Assembly (NCBI RefSeq): GCF_013410215.1
Contig: NZ_JACCFQ010000001.1
Span: 2,790,001 to 2,854,000, forward strand
Direction: 5' to 3'
Source of the DNA: Nesterenkonia sandarakina
GTDB taxonomy: Bacteria > Actinomycetota > Actinomycetes > Actinomycetales > Micrococcaceae
Length of the DNA: 64,000 nucleotides
Shown here piece after piece: positions 8,744-17,235 of the stretch; positions within the stretch are counted from its first letter, which is position 1; every line of letters starts with the position of its first letter. The notes beneath the pieces are model-generated. The model did no database searches and had not been told where the DNA came from. It saw only the letters and a list, made by a program, of their open reading frames with translations. Made by a program: the position numbers and the translations under genes.

Positions 8744-9906
8744 GAGAGCACTACCTTCCATCCAAGTTCGGTCATGGCTTCGGCGAGCTCGTCTCGCCGT
8801 CCGGGGAGCACCGAGAGCTCCACCATGCCGACCTGGTGGCCGGCGGAGTGTTCCATGCGCAGGTCTTCCACGTTGACCCCGATGCTGGCCACATCGTTGA
8901 GCACAGCCGCGATCTGGCCTGGCTTATCGTCGACGATCACGGTGAGCACCGCGAAGGACTGCGGCGGGGCGCCGTGCTTGCCAGGCACCCGGGTGACCCC
9001 GGAGTTGCCCTCGGCGATCAGCTGCGCGATGTCGGCCTGACCACCGGCGGCACGCGGGTCCTCCAGCGTACCGATCAGCCGTTCCATGTCCTCGCGCAGC
9101 CCGTAGAGGATCTCCACCACCGGGCGCGCGTTGGAGGAGAGGATCTGCACCCAGAGCCCCGGGTCCGAGGCGGCGATCCGGGTGACGTCGCGCAGTCCGT
9201 TGCCGGCCAGCGCCAGCGCGGAGACCGGGGCGTCCTGGAGCCGCGAGGCCACCAGTGAGGCGGCGATCTGCGGCAGGTGCGAGATCAGCGCCACCGACTC
9301 ATCGTGTCGCACCGGATCCATCCGGTGCACGGTCGCCCCGAGTCGACGTCCGATCTCCTCGGCCCATTCCACGGCCGCCGGGGCGGAGAGCTGGTCCCCG
9401 GAGCTGGGGTCCGTCGCAGGACAGATCACCCAGGGCATGGAGGTGAAGAGCTCACCGCGCGCGGCCACCGGCCCGGACTTCTCGCGGCCCGCCATCGGGT
9501 GGGTGCCCACGTAGCGGGTCAGGTCGGCACGGGTGAGCGCGGCGTCCTCGTCCTGGGTCAGGAGCAGCAGGTGGTTCAGGATCTCGGCCTTGGTGGAGGC
9601 GATGTCGAGCACCACGGCCTCGGGGAAACGCACCAGGGCGGCCGCGACCTCCCCGGCGGTGGCCTCCGGGGGCGCGGCGACGATGACGATCTCCGGGGTG
9701 GTCTGCGCGGAGGTGCGCTCGAGCAAGGTGCCGGCACCGATGTCTGCGGCGATGGCCTGGGCGGTGGGTGAGGGGTCGGAGAGCAGCACCTGGTGCCCAT
9801 CGGCGCGCAGACCCAGCCCGATGCTGGCCCCGAGCAGACCGGTGCCGCGGATCAGCACGGTCGGGGTCTGGCGCACGCTGGCCGGGGTGGCGGCGAGCAG
9901 GTTCAT
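8740..9906 (-). CDS. tyrA: prephenate dehydrogenase with ACT domain
   Basis: A 388-residue enzyme of tyrosine biosynthesis that oxidatively decarboxylates prephenate to 4-hydroxyphenylpyruvate. The N-terminal NAD(P)-binding domain has GTGLLGASIGLGL. The catalytic region shows GTHPMAGREKSGP and SHLPQIAASLVA. A C-terminal ACT domain begins at FAVLTVIVDDKPGQIAAVL, suggesting feedback control by an aromatic amino acid. It overlaps rluB by 4 nt (ATGA) at its start and cmk by 4 nt at its end. Confidence 0.94.
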   Translation of the reverse strand: MNLLAATPASVRQTPTVLIRGTGLLGASIGLGLRADGHQVLLSDPSPTAQAIAADIGAGTLLERTSAQTTPEIVIVAAPPEATAGEVAAALVRFPEAVVLDIASTKAEILNHLLLLTQDEDAALTRADLTRYVGTHPMAGREKSGPVAARGELFTSMPWVICPATDPSSGDQLSAPAAVEWAEEIGRRLGATVHRMDPVRHDESVALISHLPQIAASLVASRLQDAPVSALALAGNGLRDVTRIAASDPGLWVQILSSNARPVVEILYGLREDMERLIGTLEDPRAAGGQADIAQLIAEGNSGVTRVPGKHGAPPQSFAVLTVIVDDKPGQIAAVLNDVASIGVNVEDLRMEHSAGHQVGMVELSVLPGRRDELAEAMTELGWKVVLS

Positions 9907-10916
9907 CGCGGACCGCCCTCGCTCGGGCGGGAGCCGCCGACATCACCGTGGCGGGCGCCGTTGCCGGAGCTGCCGGGCACATCGCCGCTGGTCAGCTCGA
10001 GCAGGTGGCCCAGCTCGAGCCGGCCCAGCGGGCGCACGGTGCCCTGCTGCTGGTCTCCGATGGTGATCTCGCCCAGGGCGGTGCGCACCAGGCGCAGCAC
10101 CGGATGGCCGACGTGGTCGAAGATCCGGCGCACGATCCGGTTGCGCCCGGAGTGCAGGGTCACCTGGATCATGGTGCGCCGGCCGTCGCTGCCCAGCTGC
10201 CGGTAGTCATCCACCGCGATCGGCCCGTCCTCGAGGTCGATCCCGGCGCGCAGCTTCTTGCCGACCTCTTTGAACACCGGCCCGGCGACCTCGACCACAT
10301 AGGTCTTGGGCACCTCGTAGGAGGGGTGGGTGAGCCTGTTGGCCAGCTCGCCGTCGTTGGTGAGCAGCAGCAGGCCTTCGGTCTCGGCGTCGAGCCGGCC
10401 GACGTGGAAGAGCCGGGCGGCCTTCATCTCCTCGGTGAGGTAGTCATTGATGCAGGGGCGGCCGTGGGGATCCGACATCGTGGTGACCACGCCCGCGGGC
10501 TTGTTGAACATCACATACTGGTGTTCCACGCTGAGCTGGATCCGCACGCCGTCCACGTGGATGGCGACCTTCTCGGGCTGCACCCGGATGCCGGGTTCGA
10601 TGATGACCTTGCCGTCCACGGCGACCCGGCCTTCGGAGATCAGCGCCTCGCAGACCCGGCGGGAGGCGACCCCGGCCTGGGCGAGGACCTTCTGCAGCCG
10701 CACGCCCTCGGGGTCGTGGACCTCTGCGAAGTTCTCCTCGGCCTCATCGCGGCGCGGCTTGGCGCGGCGAGGACCGGTGGAGATCATCCGCTGCGGGTCC
10801 TCGGAGGAGAACGGTCCCCCGGTCTGACCGGCCTTCGGGGTGCGGGCTGCGGTGGCGGCACGCGGCTCGCGCCGCTGCGCCTCGCGCGCGCGGCGGTCTG
10901 GGCCCGAAGATTTCAT
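9903..10916 (-). CDS. rluB: 23S rRNA pseudouridine synthase, RluB/RsuA family
   Basis: A 337-residue protein. A basic, disordered head is followed by an S4 RNA-binding domain (LQKVLAQAGVASRRVCEALI) and a catalytic domain with VGRLDAETEGLLLLTNDG, whose Asp is the pseudouridylation nucleophile. The family modifies 23S (RluB) or 16S (RsuA) rRNA, and the position after scpB is the usual place for the RluB-like actinobacterial gene. The start is uncertain: ATG at 10916 has GGAG close by, ATG at 10925 and TTG at 10943 are alternatives. A 40-bp gap separates it from scpB. Confidence 0.9.
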   Translation of the reverse strand: MKSSGPDRRAREAQRREPRAATAARTPKAGQTGGPFSSEDPQRMISTGPRRAKPRRDEAEENFAEVHDPEGVRLQKVLAQAGVASRRVCEALISEGRVAVDGKVIIEPGIRVQPEKVAIHVDGVRIQLSVEHQYVMFNKPAGVVTTMSDPHGRPCINDYLTEEMKAARLFHVGRLDAETEGLLLLTNDGELANRLTHPSYEVPKTYVVEVAGPVFKEVGKKLRAGIDLEDGPIAVDDYRQLGSDGRRTMIQVTLHSGRNRIVRRIFDHVGHPVLRLVRTALGEITIGDQQQGTVRPLGRLELGHLLELTSGDVPGSSGNGARHGDVGGSRPSEGGPR

Positions 10917-10956
10917 GGTCTCCATTCTATGGGGAGTGTCCAATCCGGGACGCCAC

Positions 10957-11532
10957 TCAGCTTTCGCCCTCGAGCTCCCCTGCTGCCTCGATCCCCGGCA
11001 GGTGCGGGGAGAGCTGCGGAAGCTCCTGCACGGAGTTGATCCCGAGCCGTTCCAGCAGGTCAGCGGTGGTCACATACAGCGTCGCGCCGGTGAGCGGATC
11101 CGTGCCGGCGGTGTCCACCAGACCGCGGGTGACCAGGGTGCGCACCACCGAATCGACGTTGACGCCGCGGATCGCGGCCACCTGGGAACGTGCCACCGGC
11201 TGCCGGTAGGCGATCACCGCCAGAGTCTCCAGCGCGGCCTGGGAGAGCCGGGTGGTGGCCCCGCCCAGGACGAAGGCGGAGACCTGCTCGGCGTAGTCGG
11301 CCCGCGAGTAGTAGCGGTAGCCTCCGGCGATCTCGCGCAGCTCATAGCCGCGACGCCGGGATCCTTCGCTGATCCCGTCGATGTCCAGTCGCAGCGCGTC
11401 GAGCACCGCGATGACCTGGTGTTCGGGGACCTCGAGCACCTGTGCGAGTTCCACCGCGGAGACCGGCTCCTCGGTGATCATCAGCACCGCCTCGGCGGCG
11501 GCGAGCAGGTCCTCGCTGATCGGCTCAGCCAT
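10957..11532 (-). CDS. scpB: segregation and condensation protein B
   Basis: A 191-residue winged-helix protein that pairs with ScpA and SMC in the chromosome-condensing complex. Recognisable stretches are LLAAAEAVLMITEEPVSA, RGYELREIAGGYRYYSRAD, the strongly conserved LSQAALETLAVIAYRQPVAR and IRGVNVDSVVRTLVTRGLV. The ATG at 11532 overlaps the end of scpA by 8 nt and has GGAGAA upstream. A longer open frame to 11577 adds a basic, unconserved head. Confidence 0.94.
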   Translation of the reverse strand: MAEPISEDLLAAAEAVLMITEEPVSAVELAQVLEVPEHQVIAVLDALRLDIDGISEGSRRRGYELREIAGGYRYYSRADYAEQVSAFVLGGATTRLSQAALETLAVIAYRQPVARSQVAAIRGVNVDSVVRTLVTRGLVDTAGTDPLTGATLYVTTADLLERLGINSVQELPQLSPHLPGIEAAGELEGES

Positions 11533-12439
11533 TCTCCGGGTTCTCCTTCTCTGGCTCTGCCCATTCCGCCGCGGCACGATCCAGCGCCGCGATGCTTCCG
11601 GTGGCGGGCCCGGACCAGATCACGCGCAGCTCCCCCAGCGGCGTCTCCTGCTCGAAGCTGACGTCGCGGTCGCGGTAGAGCTCCAGCAGACCCAGGAACC
11701 GGACGACGACGACGAGCCGGCTCTCGGCCTCACGGATCAGCTCGGTGAAGCGCAGTTCGCCGGCCTCGCGCAGCAGGGCGGTCATGACCGCCATCTCAGC
11801 TCGGATGTCCACCGCGTGGGAGTGAAGATGCTCGAACCGGATGTGGTCCGGTTCCATCTCCGGCCGGGCGAAGGCATGCTCGGCGATGACCTTCAGATCC
11901 TCCGGGGTGGTCTTGAAGACCAGCTCCGGAAGCAGCCGGGTCAGTTCCGGGTGGCTGCCGGGCTGGCGCGGGAACCGGTCCGAGTGGGTCTGGATCTGCT
12001 CGGCGAGATGTCCGGCGATGTGCTTGAACGCCCGGTATTGAAGCAGCCTTGCGAAGAGCAGGTCGCGGGCCTCCAGGGCGGCGATGTCCTCCTCGGCCTC
12101 GACCTCCCCGCCGGGCAGCAGCTGGGCGGCCTTGAGGTCCAATAAGGTGGCCGCCACCAGGATGAAGTTCGAGGACTCATCCAGCGCCTGGTGATGTGAG
12201 AGTCCCCGCACGTAGCTGATGAACTCATCGGTGACCGCGGAGATCGCGACTGCGGTGACGTCCATCTCGCGCTTGGCGATCAGCCCGAGCAGCAGGTCGA
12301 AGGGTCCGTCGAAGTTCTCCAGGGAGACCGTGAACCCGGTGGCGCTGGCCTCGGGCCCGGCGTCTGCCGCGGCGGCCTCCGGGCTCGCGGCTGCTTCGGC
12401 ATCGATGAGCGCCGCGGCGCCTGCTGCCGGGTCCGCCAC
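11525..12439 (-). CDS. scpA: segregation and condensation protein A
   Basis: A 304-residue kleisin subunit of SMC–ScpAB. After an alanine-rich head, the family signature FTVSLENFDGPFDLLLGLIAKREMDVTAVAIS starts near residue 37. The helical middle holds NFILVAATLLDLKAAQLLP, and the winged-helix end contains RLVVVVRFLGLLELYRD. The GTG start overlaps the parA stop by one base. The gene is translationally coupled to scpB. Confidence 0.94.
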   Translation of the reverse strand: MADPAAGAAALIDAEAAASPEAAAADAGPEASATGFTVSLENFDGPFDLLLGLIAKREMDVTAVAISAVTDEFISYVRGLSHHQALDESSNFILVAATLLDLKAAQLLPGGEVEAEEDIAALEARDLLFARLLQYRAFKHIAGHLAEQIQTHSDRFPRQPGSHPELTRLLPELVFKTTPEDLKVIAEHAFARPEMEPDHIRFEHLHSHAVDIRAEMAVMTALLREAGELRFTELIREAESRLVVVVRFLGLLELYRDRDVSFEQETPLGELRVIWSGPATGSIAALDRAAAEWAEPEKENPENG

Positions 12440-13380
12440 TAGGGCGAACCACCTCGGAGGATCAGCTCACGGGCCAGCTGCCGGTAGGCCTTGGCGCCCT
12501 CGTGCTTGCGGGCGTAGGCGGTGATCGGTTCGGCGGCGACGGTGGCGTCGGGGAACTTCACGGAGCGTTTGATCACCGTCTCGAAGACCTTCTCACCGAA
12601 GGCCTCGACGATCCTGGCGATCACCTCGCGGGCATGCAGGGTGCGCAGGTCCACCATGGTGACCACCACGCCGTCGATCTCCAGGTCCGGGTTCAGCCGG
12701 TCCTGGACCTTCTCGATGGTGTCCACCAGCAGCGCGACGGCGCGCAGCGCGAAGTACTCCGCCTCCAGCGGGATCACCACGCCGTGCGCCGCGGTCAGGG
12801 CGTTGACCGTGAGCAGCCCCAGCGAGGGCTGGCAGTCGATGATGATGACGTCGTAGTCGTTGCGGACCTGGCGCAGCGCGCGGTCCAGGACCTGCTCCCG
12901 GGCCACCTCGTTGACCAGCTGGACCTCTGCGGCGGAGAGGTCGATGTTGGCGGGGAGCAGATCGACGTTCTCCACATGGGTGGAGACGATCGCGTCGCGG
13001 GTCGTGACCTCGCGCTCCATGAGCACGTTGTAGACGGTGGTCTCCAGCTCATGGGGGCTGGTGCCGAATCCCGCGGAGAGCGCACCTTGCGGGTCGAAGT
13101 CCACCATCAGCACGCGGCGGCCGTATTCGGCGAGAGCGGCGCCGAGGTTGATCGCGGAGGTGGTCTTGCCCACTCCGCCCTTCTGGTTGACCATGGCGAT
13201 CACGCGAGCGGGGCCGTGGCTGCTCAGCGGAGCCGGATCGGCGAACTCATGCTTGGGTCGGCCCGTGGGGCCCATGATCGCGTCGCCGTAGATGGTGAAG
13301 AGTTCGGTCGGCTGCTCGCTGCTCGACTCGCTGCCTTCCCGGTCAGGCGTTTCGCCCATCCGGGCACCCGGCTCGATCAC
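12439..13380 (-). CDS. ParA/Soj-family chromosome-partitioning ATPase
   Basis: A 313-residue ATPase with the deviant Walker A KGGVGKTTSAINLG, the A' motif MVDFDPQGALSAG and Walker B VIIIDCQPSLGLLTVNAL. The first ~60 residues are an acidic, probably disordered extension. No parB or parS-like site is visible, so this is the second ParA homolog that actinobacteria keep next to scpAB rather than the oriC parA. The GTG at 13380 with GAGG six bases upstream was chosen; TTG at 13392 is the alternative. It heads the operon with scpA. Confidence 0.9.
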   Translation of the reverse strand: MIEPGARMGETPDREGSESSSEQPTELFTIYGDAIMGPTGRPKHEFADPAPLSSHGPARVIAMVNQKGGVGKTTSAINLGAALAEYGRRVLMVDFDPQGALSAGFGTSPHELETTVYNVLMEREVTTRDAIVSTHVENVDLLPANIDLSAAEVQLVNEVAREQVLDRALRQVRNDYDVIIIDCQPSLGLLTVNALTAAHGVVIPLEAEYFALRAVALLVDTIEKVQDRLNPDLEIDGVVVTMVDLRTLHAREVIARIVEAFGEKVFETVIKRSVKFPDATVAAEPITAYARKHEGAKAYRQLARELILRGGSP

Positions 13381-13538
13381 GTGATTCCTCAACTTCCTCC
13401 TGCGGACAGCAACTTATCCAGGTTACCCCGTGTGATCATCGAGGCAAGATGCGCAGGCCAAGTAGCACTCGAAGGTTCGTCCCGGCACGGGGCGGGTGGG
13501 CGACGGCCGCGCCGTTGAACCGTTCAGACACCCCGCTT

Positions 13539-13626
13539 CGGGACTCAGACGCACCCAATCCGGGACTCAGACGCACCCGATCCGGGCCACAGGCGCACCC
13601 GTTTGCGGAGTCACGCGCACCGGTTT
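13539..13626. repeat. 22-bp tandem repeat, four units plus degenerate ends
   Basis: Four consecutive 22-bp units (13539, 13561, 13583, 13605). Unit 1 reads CGGGACTCAGACGCACCCAA plus TC. Unit 2 differs by one base; units 3 and 4 drift further. A fifth, broken unit runs into the stop codon of the TRIC-like gene (13633), and a partial unit precedes 13539. The array fills most of the gap between parA and the channel gene. Confidence 0.85.
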
Positions 13627-13632
13627 GCGGAC

Positions 13633-14280
13633 TCAGGTCTCGCCGTCGCCGGTAGCGGGGCGGCCGGACCGGCGCCCGGCCAGCGGCACCCGCCAGCCCC
13701 GCTTGAGCGAGATCATGCGCAGAGCGAAGACCAGGCTGGAGACCACCAGGCCGGCCCAGATCAGCGGCAGCTCGTAGCTGAGCACAATGACCATCAGCCC
13801 GGCACCGAACATCGCCGGCACCGCATACACACCGCGCGGGTTGAAGATCTGTGGGGTCTCGTTGGCCACCACGTCGCGCATCGCCCCGCCACCCACGGCG
13901 GTGGTGACCCCGAGCAGCACGCAGGCGATCTCATTGAGCCCGGCGTTATACGCGATCACTGTGCCGGTGAGGCAGAACAGCGAGAGTCCCACGGCGTCGA
14001 AGACCAGCAGCGTCCGCCGGAGTCGGGTCTCATGGAGCAGCCCGGTGAGCACCAGGACCACCGCCACCAGCACCGGGGCCAGGTAGATCGGCTGCGAGAA
14101 CGCGGCCGGGGTGCCTTCTCCGATGATGATGTCTCGGGTCACGCCCCCGCCCAGGCCCGCCATGGAGGCCAGCAGCAGCGAGCCGACCACGTCGAATCCC
14201 TTGCGAGCAGCCAGCAGCGCACCGGAGACGGCGAAGGCGAAGGTGCCCAGCAGCTCCACAGCCAACAGCGCGAGGTCCAT
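13633..14280 (-). CDS. TRIC-type cation channel / UPF0126 membrane protein
   Basis: A 215-residue protein with seven predicted membrane helices arranged as two similar halves. Each half carries a glycine-rich kinked segment: LLASMAGLGGGVTRDIIIGEGTP and LLGVTTAVGGGAMRDVVANETP. These (GGGxxRD) are the hallmark of the prokaryotic trimeric intracellular cation (TRIC) channel family, formerly UPF0126, which conducts monovalent cations. The C-terminal tail is short and basic. It is transcribed alone, divergently from nothing, and ends in the 22-bp tandem repeat. Confidence 0.88.
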   Translation of the reverse strand: MDLALLAVELLGTFAFAVSGALLAARKGFDVVGSLLLASMAGLGGGVTRDIIIGEGTPAAFSQPIYLAPVLVAVVLVLTGLLHETRLRRTLLVFDAVGLSLFCLTGTVIAYNAGLNEIACVLLGVTTAVGGGAMRDVVANETPQIFNPRGVYAVPAMFGAGLMVIVLSYELPLIWAGLVVSSLVFALRMISLKRGWRVPLAGRRSGRPATGDGET

Positions 14281-14384
14281 ACTTTCCCCCTGCGCCAGCC
14301 GGTGAGGCGGCTGCGCGTGACAGGTCCGTGGCGCTCGAGCGCGACGGGACTTCTTCGACGCACGGTCGAGCGCCGCCGATAAGC

Positions 14385-16364
14385 CTACCGCCGGGGGCGC
14401 AGCACCGGGATCAGGTCCTCCAGCACCGAGGCGTCCTCGATGGTGGAAGGCACCCGCGCCTGCTCGCCGTCGGCGATCTGGCGCATCGTCTTGCGCAGGA
14501 TCTTGCCCGAACGGGTCTTCGGCAGCGCGGCGACCACCGCCACCGTCTTGAAGTCGGCCACCGGTCCGATGTCTCGACGCACCAGCTCGGTCAGCTCGGA
14601 CTGCAGCGTCTTGGGGTCATCGGTGCGGCCGGACTTGAGCACCACGAACCCGGAGGCGCGCTGCCCTTTGAGCTCGTCCTGCAGCCCGATCACCGCGCAT
14701 TCGGCCACCGCGGGATGGGAGGCCACGACCGCTTCGATGGCGCCGGCCGAGAGCCGGTGTCCAGCCACGTTGATCACGTCATCGGTGCGACCCATGACGA
14801 AGAGGTAGCCGTCGGCATCCAGGTACCCGGAGTCCCCGGTGGTGTAGAAGCCGGGGAAGGCGGCGAGGTAGGAGTCGATGTAGCGCTGGTCATCTCCCCA
14901 CAGGGTGGGCAGGGTGCCCGGGGGCATGGGCAGGCGCAGCGCGATGTTGCCCTCCTGCCCCGCCGGGAGCTCCTCCCCGGCGGCGTCGAGGATCACCACG
15001 TCGTAGCCGGCCATCGGGACGGTGGCGGAGCCTTCCTTCACCGGCAGCGCCTCGATCCCGACCGGATTCGCCGCGATCGGCCAGCCGGTCTCGGTCTGCC
15101 ACCAGTTGTCGATCACCGGGACTCCCAGCGCATCGGTGATCCAGCCCTGGGTGACCGGGTCCAGCCGCTCCCCCGCAGCATAGAGATGACGCAGCGAGGA
15201 GATGTCATAGTCGGCCACCAGGGCCGCCTCCGGGTCGGTCTTGCGGATCGCGCGCAGGGCGGTGGGAGCGGTGAACAGCGCGGTGATCCGGTGCTGCTGG
15301 ATCATCCGCCAGAACGCGCCGGCATCGGGGGTGCCCACCGGCTTGCCCTCGTAGAGCACCGTGGTGGCCCCAACCAGAAGCGGCCCATAGACGATGAACG
15401 AGTGCCCGACCACCCATCCGACGTCGGAGGCGGTGAGCATGGTCTCCCCCGGGCCGACGTCGTAGATGGCCTGCATCGACCAGGTCAGCGCGACGGCGGT
15501 GCCTCCCTGATCCCGGACCACGCCCTTGGGCCGACCGGTGGTCCCGGAGGTGTAGAGGATGTAGAGCGGGTCGGTGGCACGCACCGCGACCGGCGCGGCG
15601 GGTTCGGCCCGGGCGGCCAGCCCGGCCCAGTCGTGCCAGTGCGCGGGAGAATCGACGCTGGCGTCGGTGTTCGAGCCGGTGTTCGGGTCGGTGTTTGAGC
15701 TGGTGCTTGCGCTCGCGTTCCAGCCGGCCGCGAACTCCTCGCGGCTGTGCGCGAAGCCCTCGCGGGCCTGGACCACCACGTGCCGGACCTGGTGGGAGGC
15801 CAGGCGCAGCGCCTCGTCCACGGTGGGCAGGTACTCCACCTTGCGGGTGGGCTCGATCCCTCCGCTGGCGGTCAGCACGACGTCGGGCGAGGCGTCGTCG
15901 ATCCGGGAGGCCAGCTCCTTCGCGGCGAATCCGCCGAAGACCACGGAGTGCACCGCCCCGATCCGCGCGCAGGCGAGCATCGCGATGGGTGCCTGCGGGA
16001 TCATCGGCAGGTAGATGATGACCCGGTCCCCCGCCGCCACCCCCAGCTCACGGAGCATCCCGGCGCACTGGGCCACCTCGTGGGTCAGCTCGGTGTAGCT
16101 GTAGCTGCGCACGGTTCCGGTGACCGCGGAGTCATAGATCAGCGCGGTCTGATCGCCACGCCCGGCCTGCACATGGCGGTCCAGACAGTTGTAGCTCAGG
16201 TTCAGCTCCGCCTCGGGGAACCAGCGGTATATCGGTGCCGCTGAGTCATCGAGCGCTCGCAGGGGCTCCCGGTCCCAATGGACCTGCTCCGCGGCGGCGA
16301 GCCAGAACTCTTCACGCTGAGCCAATGAACGTGCGTGCAGCTCGCGGTAGGACGGACCGGTCAT
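14385..16364 (-). CDS. prpE: propionyl-CoA synthetase (acyl-CoA ligase)
   Basis: A 659-residue AMP-forming acyl-CoA ligase. It has the AMP-binding motif YTSGTTGRPKGVVRDQGG, DVGWVVGHSFIVYGPLL, WWQTETGWPI, TGDSGYLDADGYLFVMGRTDD and the C-terminal catalytic lysine in TRSGKILRKTMR. The DVGWVVGHS form and the divergent methylcitrate genes favour propionate over acetate. It would make propionyl-CoA for PrpC. The ATG at 16364 has AGGAG seven bases upstream (ATG 16382 is an alternative). A loop at 15661–15720 is a five-unit 12-bp tandem repeat coding for NTDP/NTGS-like tetrapeptides, absent from the family as I know it. Confidence 0.9.
   Translation of the reverse strand: MTGPSYRELHARSLAQREEFWLAAAEQVHWDREPLRALDDSAAPIYRWFPEAELNLSYNCLDRHVQAGRGDQTALIYDSAVTGTVRSYSYTELTHEVAQCAGMLRELGVAAGDRVIIYLPMIPQAPIAMLACARIGAVHSVVFGGFAAKELASRIDDASPDVVLTASGGIEPTRKVEYLPTVDEALRLASHQVRHVVVQAREGFAHSREEFAAGWNASASTSSNTDPNTGSNTDASVDSPAHWHDWAGLAARAEPAAPVAVRATDPLYILYTSGTTGRPKGVVRDQGGTAVALTWSMQAIYDVGPGETMLTASDVGWVVGHSFIVYGPLLVGATTVLYEGKPVGTPDAGAFWRMIQQHRITALFTAPTALRAIRKTDPEAALVADYDISSLRHLYAAGERLDPVTQGWITDALGVPVIDNWWQTETGWPIAANPVGIEALPVKEGSATVPMAGYDVVILDAAGEELPAGQEGNIALRLPMPPGTLPTLWGDDQRYIDSYLAAFPGFYTTGDSGYLDADGYLFVMGRTDDVINVAGHRLSAGAIEAVVASHPAVAECAVIGLQDELKGQRASGFVVLKSGRTDDPKTLQSELTELVRRDIGPVADFKTVAVVAALPKTRSGKILRKTMRQIADGEQARVPSTIEDASVLEDLIPVLRPRR
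15661..15720. repeat. 12-bp in-frame tandem repeat inside prpE
   Basis: Five consecutive 12-bp units: GCGTCGGTGTTC, GAGCCGGTGTTC, GGGTCGGTGTTT, GAGCTGGTGCTT and GCGCTCGCGTTC. On the coding strand they give NASA-STSS-NTDP-NTGS-NTDA. The frame is kept, so changes in copy number would only change loop length. Confidence 0.85.
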
Positions 16365-16440
16365 GGGAGTGCTCCTGCTCATCGGCGGGGATGCGTGACA
16401 ACATCCAGGGTATGAGCTGAATCACAGCAGGTAAACCCCT

Positions 16441-16450
16441 CTGTATACAG
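16441..16450. promoter_or_regulatory. operator palindrome CTGTATACAG, site 1
   Basis: A perfect 10-bp palindrome in the 156-bp control region between prpE and the gntR gene, 77 bp before the prpE start. It nearly matches site 2 (16504–16513). The TGTATACA core suits FadR-subfamily GntR repressors, so autoregulation by the adjacent GntR protein is the natural reading. Confidence 0.7.
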
Positions 16451-16503
16451 AATCGTGGATCTTTCGGGTTTCTGCGCCAGATGACTGCACAGAAGCCCCT
16501 GCG

Positions 16504-16513
16504 CTGTATACAC
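16504..16513. promoter_or_regulatory. operator palindrome CTGTATACAC, site 2
   Basis: The second copy of the CTGTATAC motif, 9 of 10 bases identical to site 1 and 63 bp from it (six helical turns). It ends only seven bases before the gntR start codon and so would block that gene directly. Confidence 0.7.
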
Positions 16514-16520
16514 TCGGGGT

Positions 16521-17210
16521 ATGCGTGCCAGCGATCGTGCCTACACCACTCTGCGGCAGGAGATCCTTGACGGGGAGCTGACCCCGGGGACCCTGCTCGG
16601 TGAGGTCGACCAGGCCGAACGGCTCGGCCTCTCTCGCACGCCGCTGCGCGAGGCGCTGTCCCGGCTGATCGCGGACGGGCTCGCTGACCAGGCCAAAGGG
16701 CGCGGCACGGTGGTCAGCTCGATCTCCACGACCGACGTGGATCTGCTCTTCGAGCTGCGCCTCCCGCTGGAGGTCCAATCTGCCCGCCTCGCCGCCGAGC
16801 GCGGGGACCCGGCGCGCTTCACCGCCCTCGCGGAACGCTTCGCCGCCGCAGAGAAGGACCTGCGCGCGCGCCCCCGAGACCGGGATCACACCGAGGAGGA
16901 CAAGCTCTACTATGAGCTCACCGAGGAGCTCGACGAGGCAGTCTCTGAGGCTGTGGACAATCCCTATCTGAGCCACACCCTGCGCAGCATGCGCGCCCAC
17001 CTGGTCCGCGCCCGCCGGCTGGCCCAGCACGAGCCCGAGCGGCTCGCCGCCTCAGCCCGCGAGCACCTGGAGGTCTGCACCGCCATCGCCTCGGGGGATG
17101 CCGAGACCGCTGGGGCCGCGATGCTGATCCACCTGCGCCGCAGCCTCGCCTACATCACCGCCCAGCACGAGACGGCCCCCCTGCCGTCACCCAGCAGCAC
17201 CGAATCCTGA
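16521..17210 (+). CDS. GntR-family (FCD) repressor of the propionate locus
   Basis: A 229-residue regulator. The N-terminal winged helix is clear: [49 protein letters not shown]-terminal all-helical FCD domain follows, with [31 protein letters not shown]. Such proteins bind a small acid or acyl-CoA and release DNA. It starts the gntR–prpD–prpB–prpC cluster (25 bp before prpD), and two matching palindromes flank it upstream. It probably represses itself, prpDBC and prpE until propionate or methylcitrate appears. Confidence 0.9.
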   Translation: MRASDRAYTTLRQEILDGELTPGTLLGEVDQAERLGLSRTPLREALSRLIADGLADQAKGRGTVVSSISTTDVDLLFELRLPLEVQSARLAAERGDPARFTALAERFAAAEKDLRARPRDRDHTEEDKLYYELTEELDEAVSEAVDNPYLSHTLRSMRAHLVRARRLAQHEPERLAASAREHLEVCTAIASGDAETAGAAMLIHLRRSLAYITAQHETAPLPSPSSTES

Positions 17211-17235
17211 CGCCGAATCGAGAGGAACCACCAGC

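Noticed and set aside
12439-13380. ParA as a plasmid or prophage partition system
   Set aside because: It is operonic with scpAB and chromosomal housekeeping genes, and there is no parB or plasmid gene nearby.
13539-13626. Possible CRISPR array
   Set aside because: Units are contiguous 22-mers with no spacers, and no cas genes are in the window.
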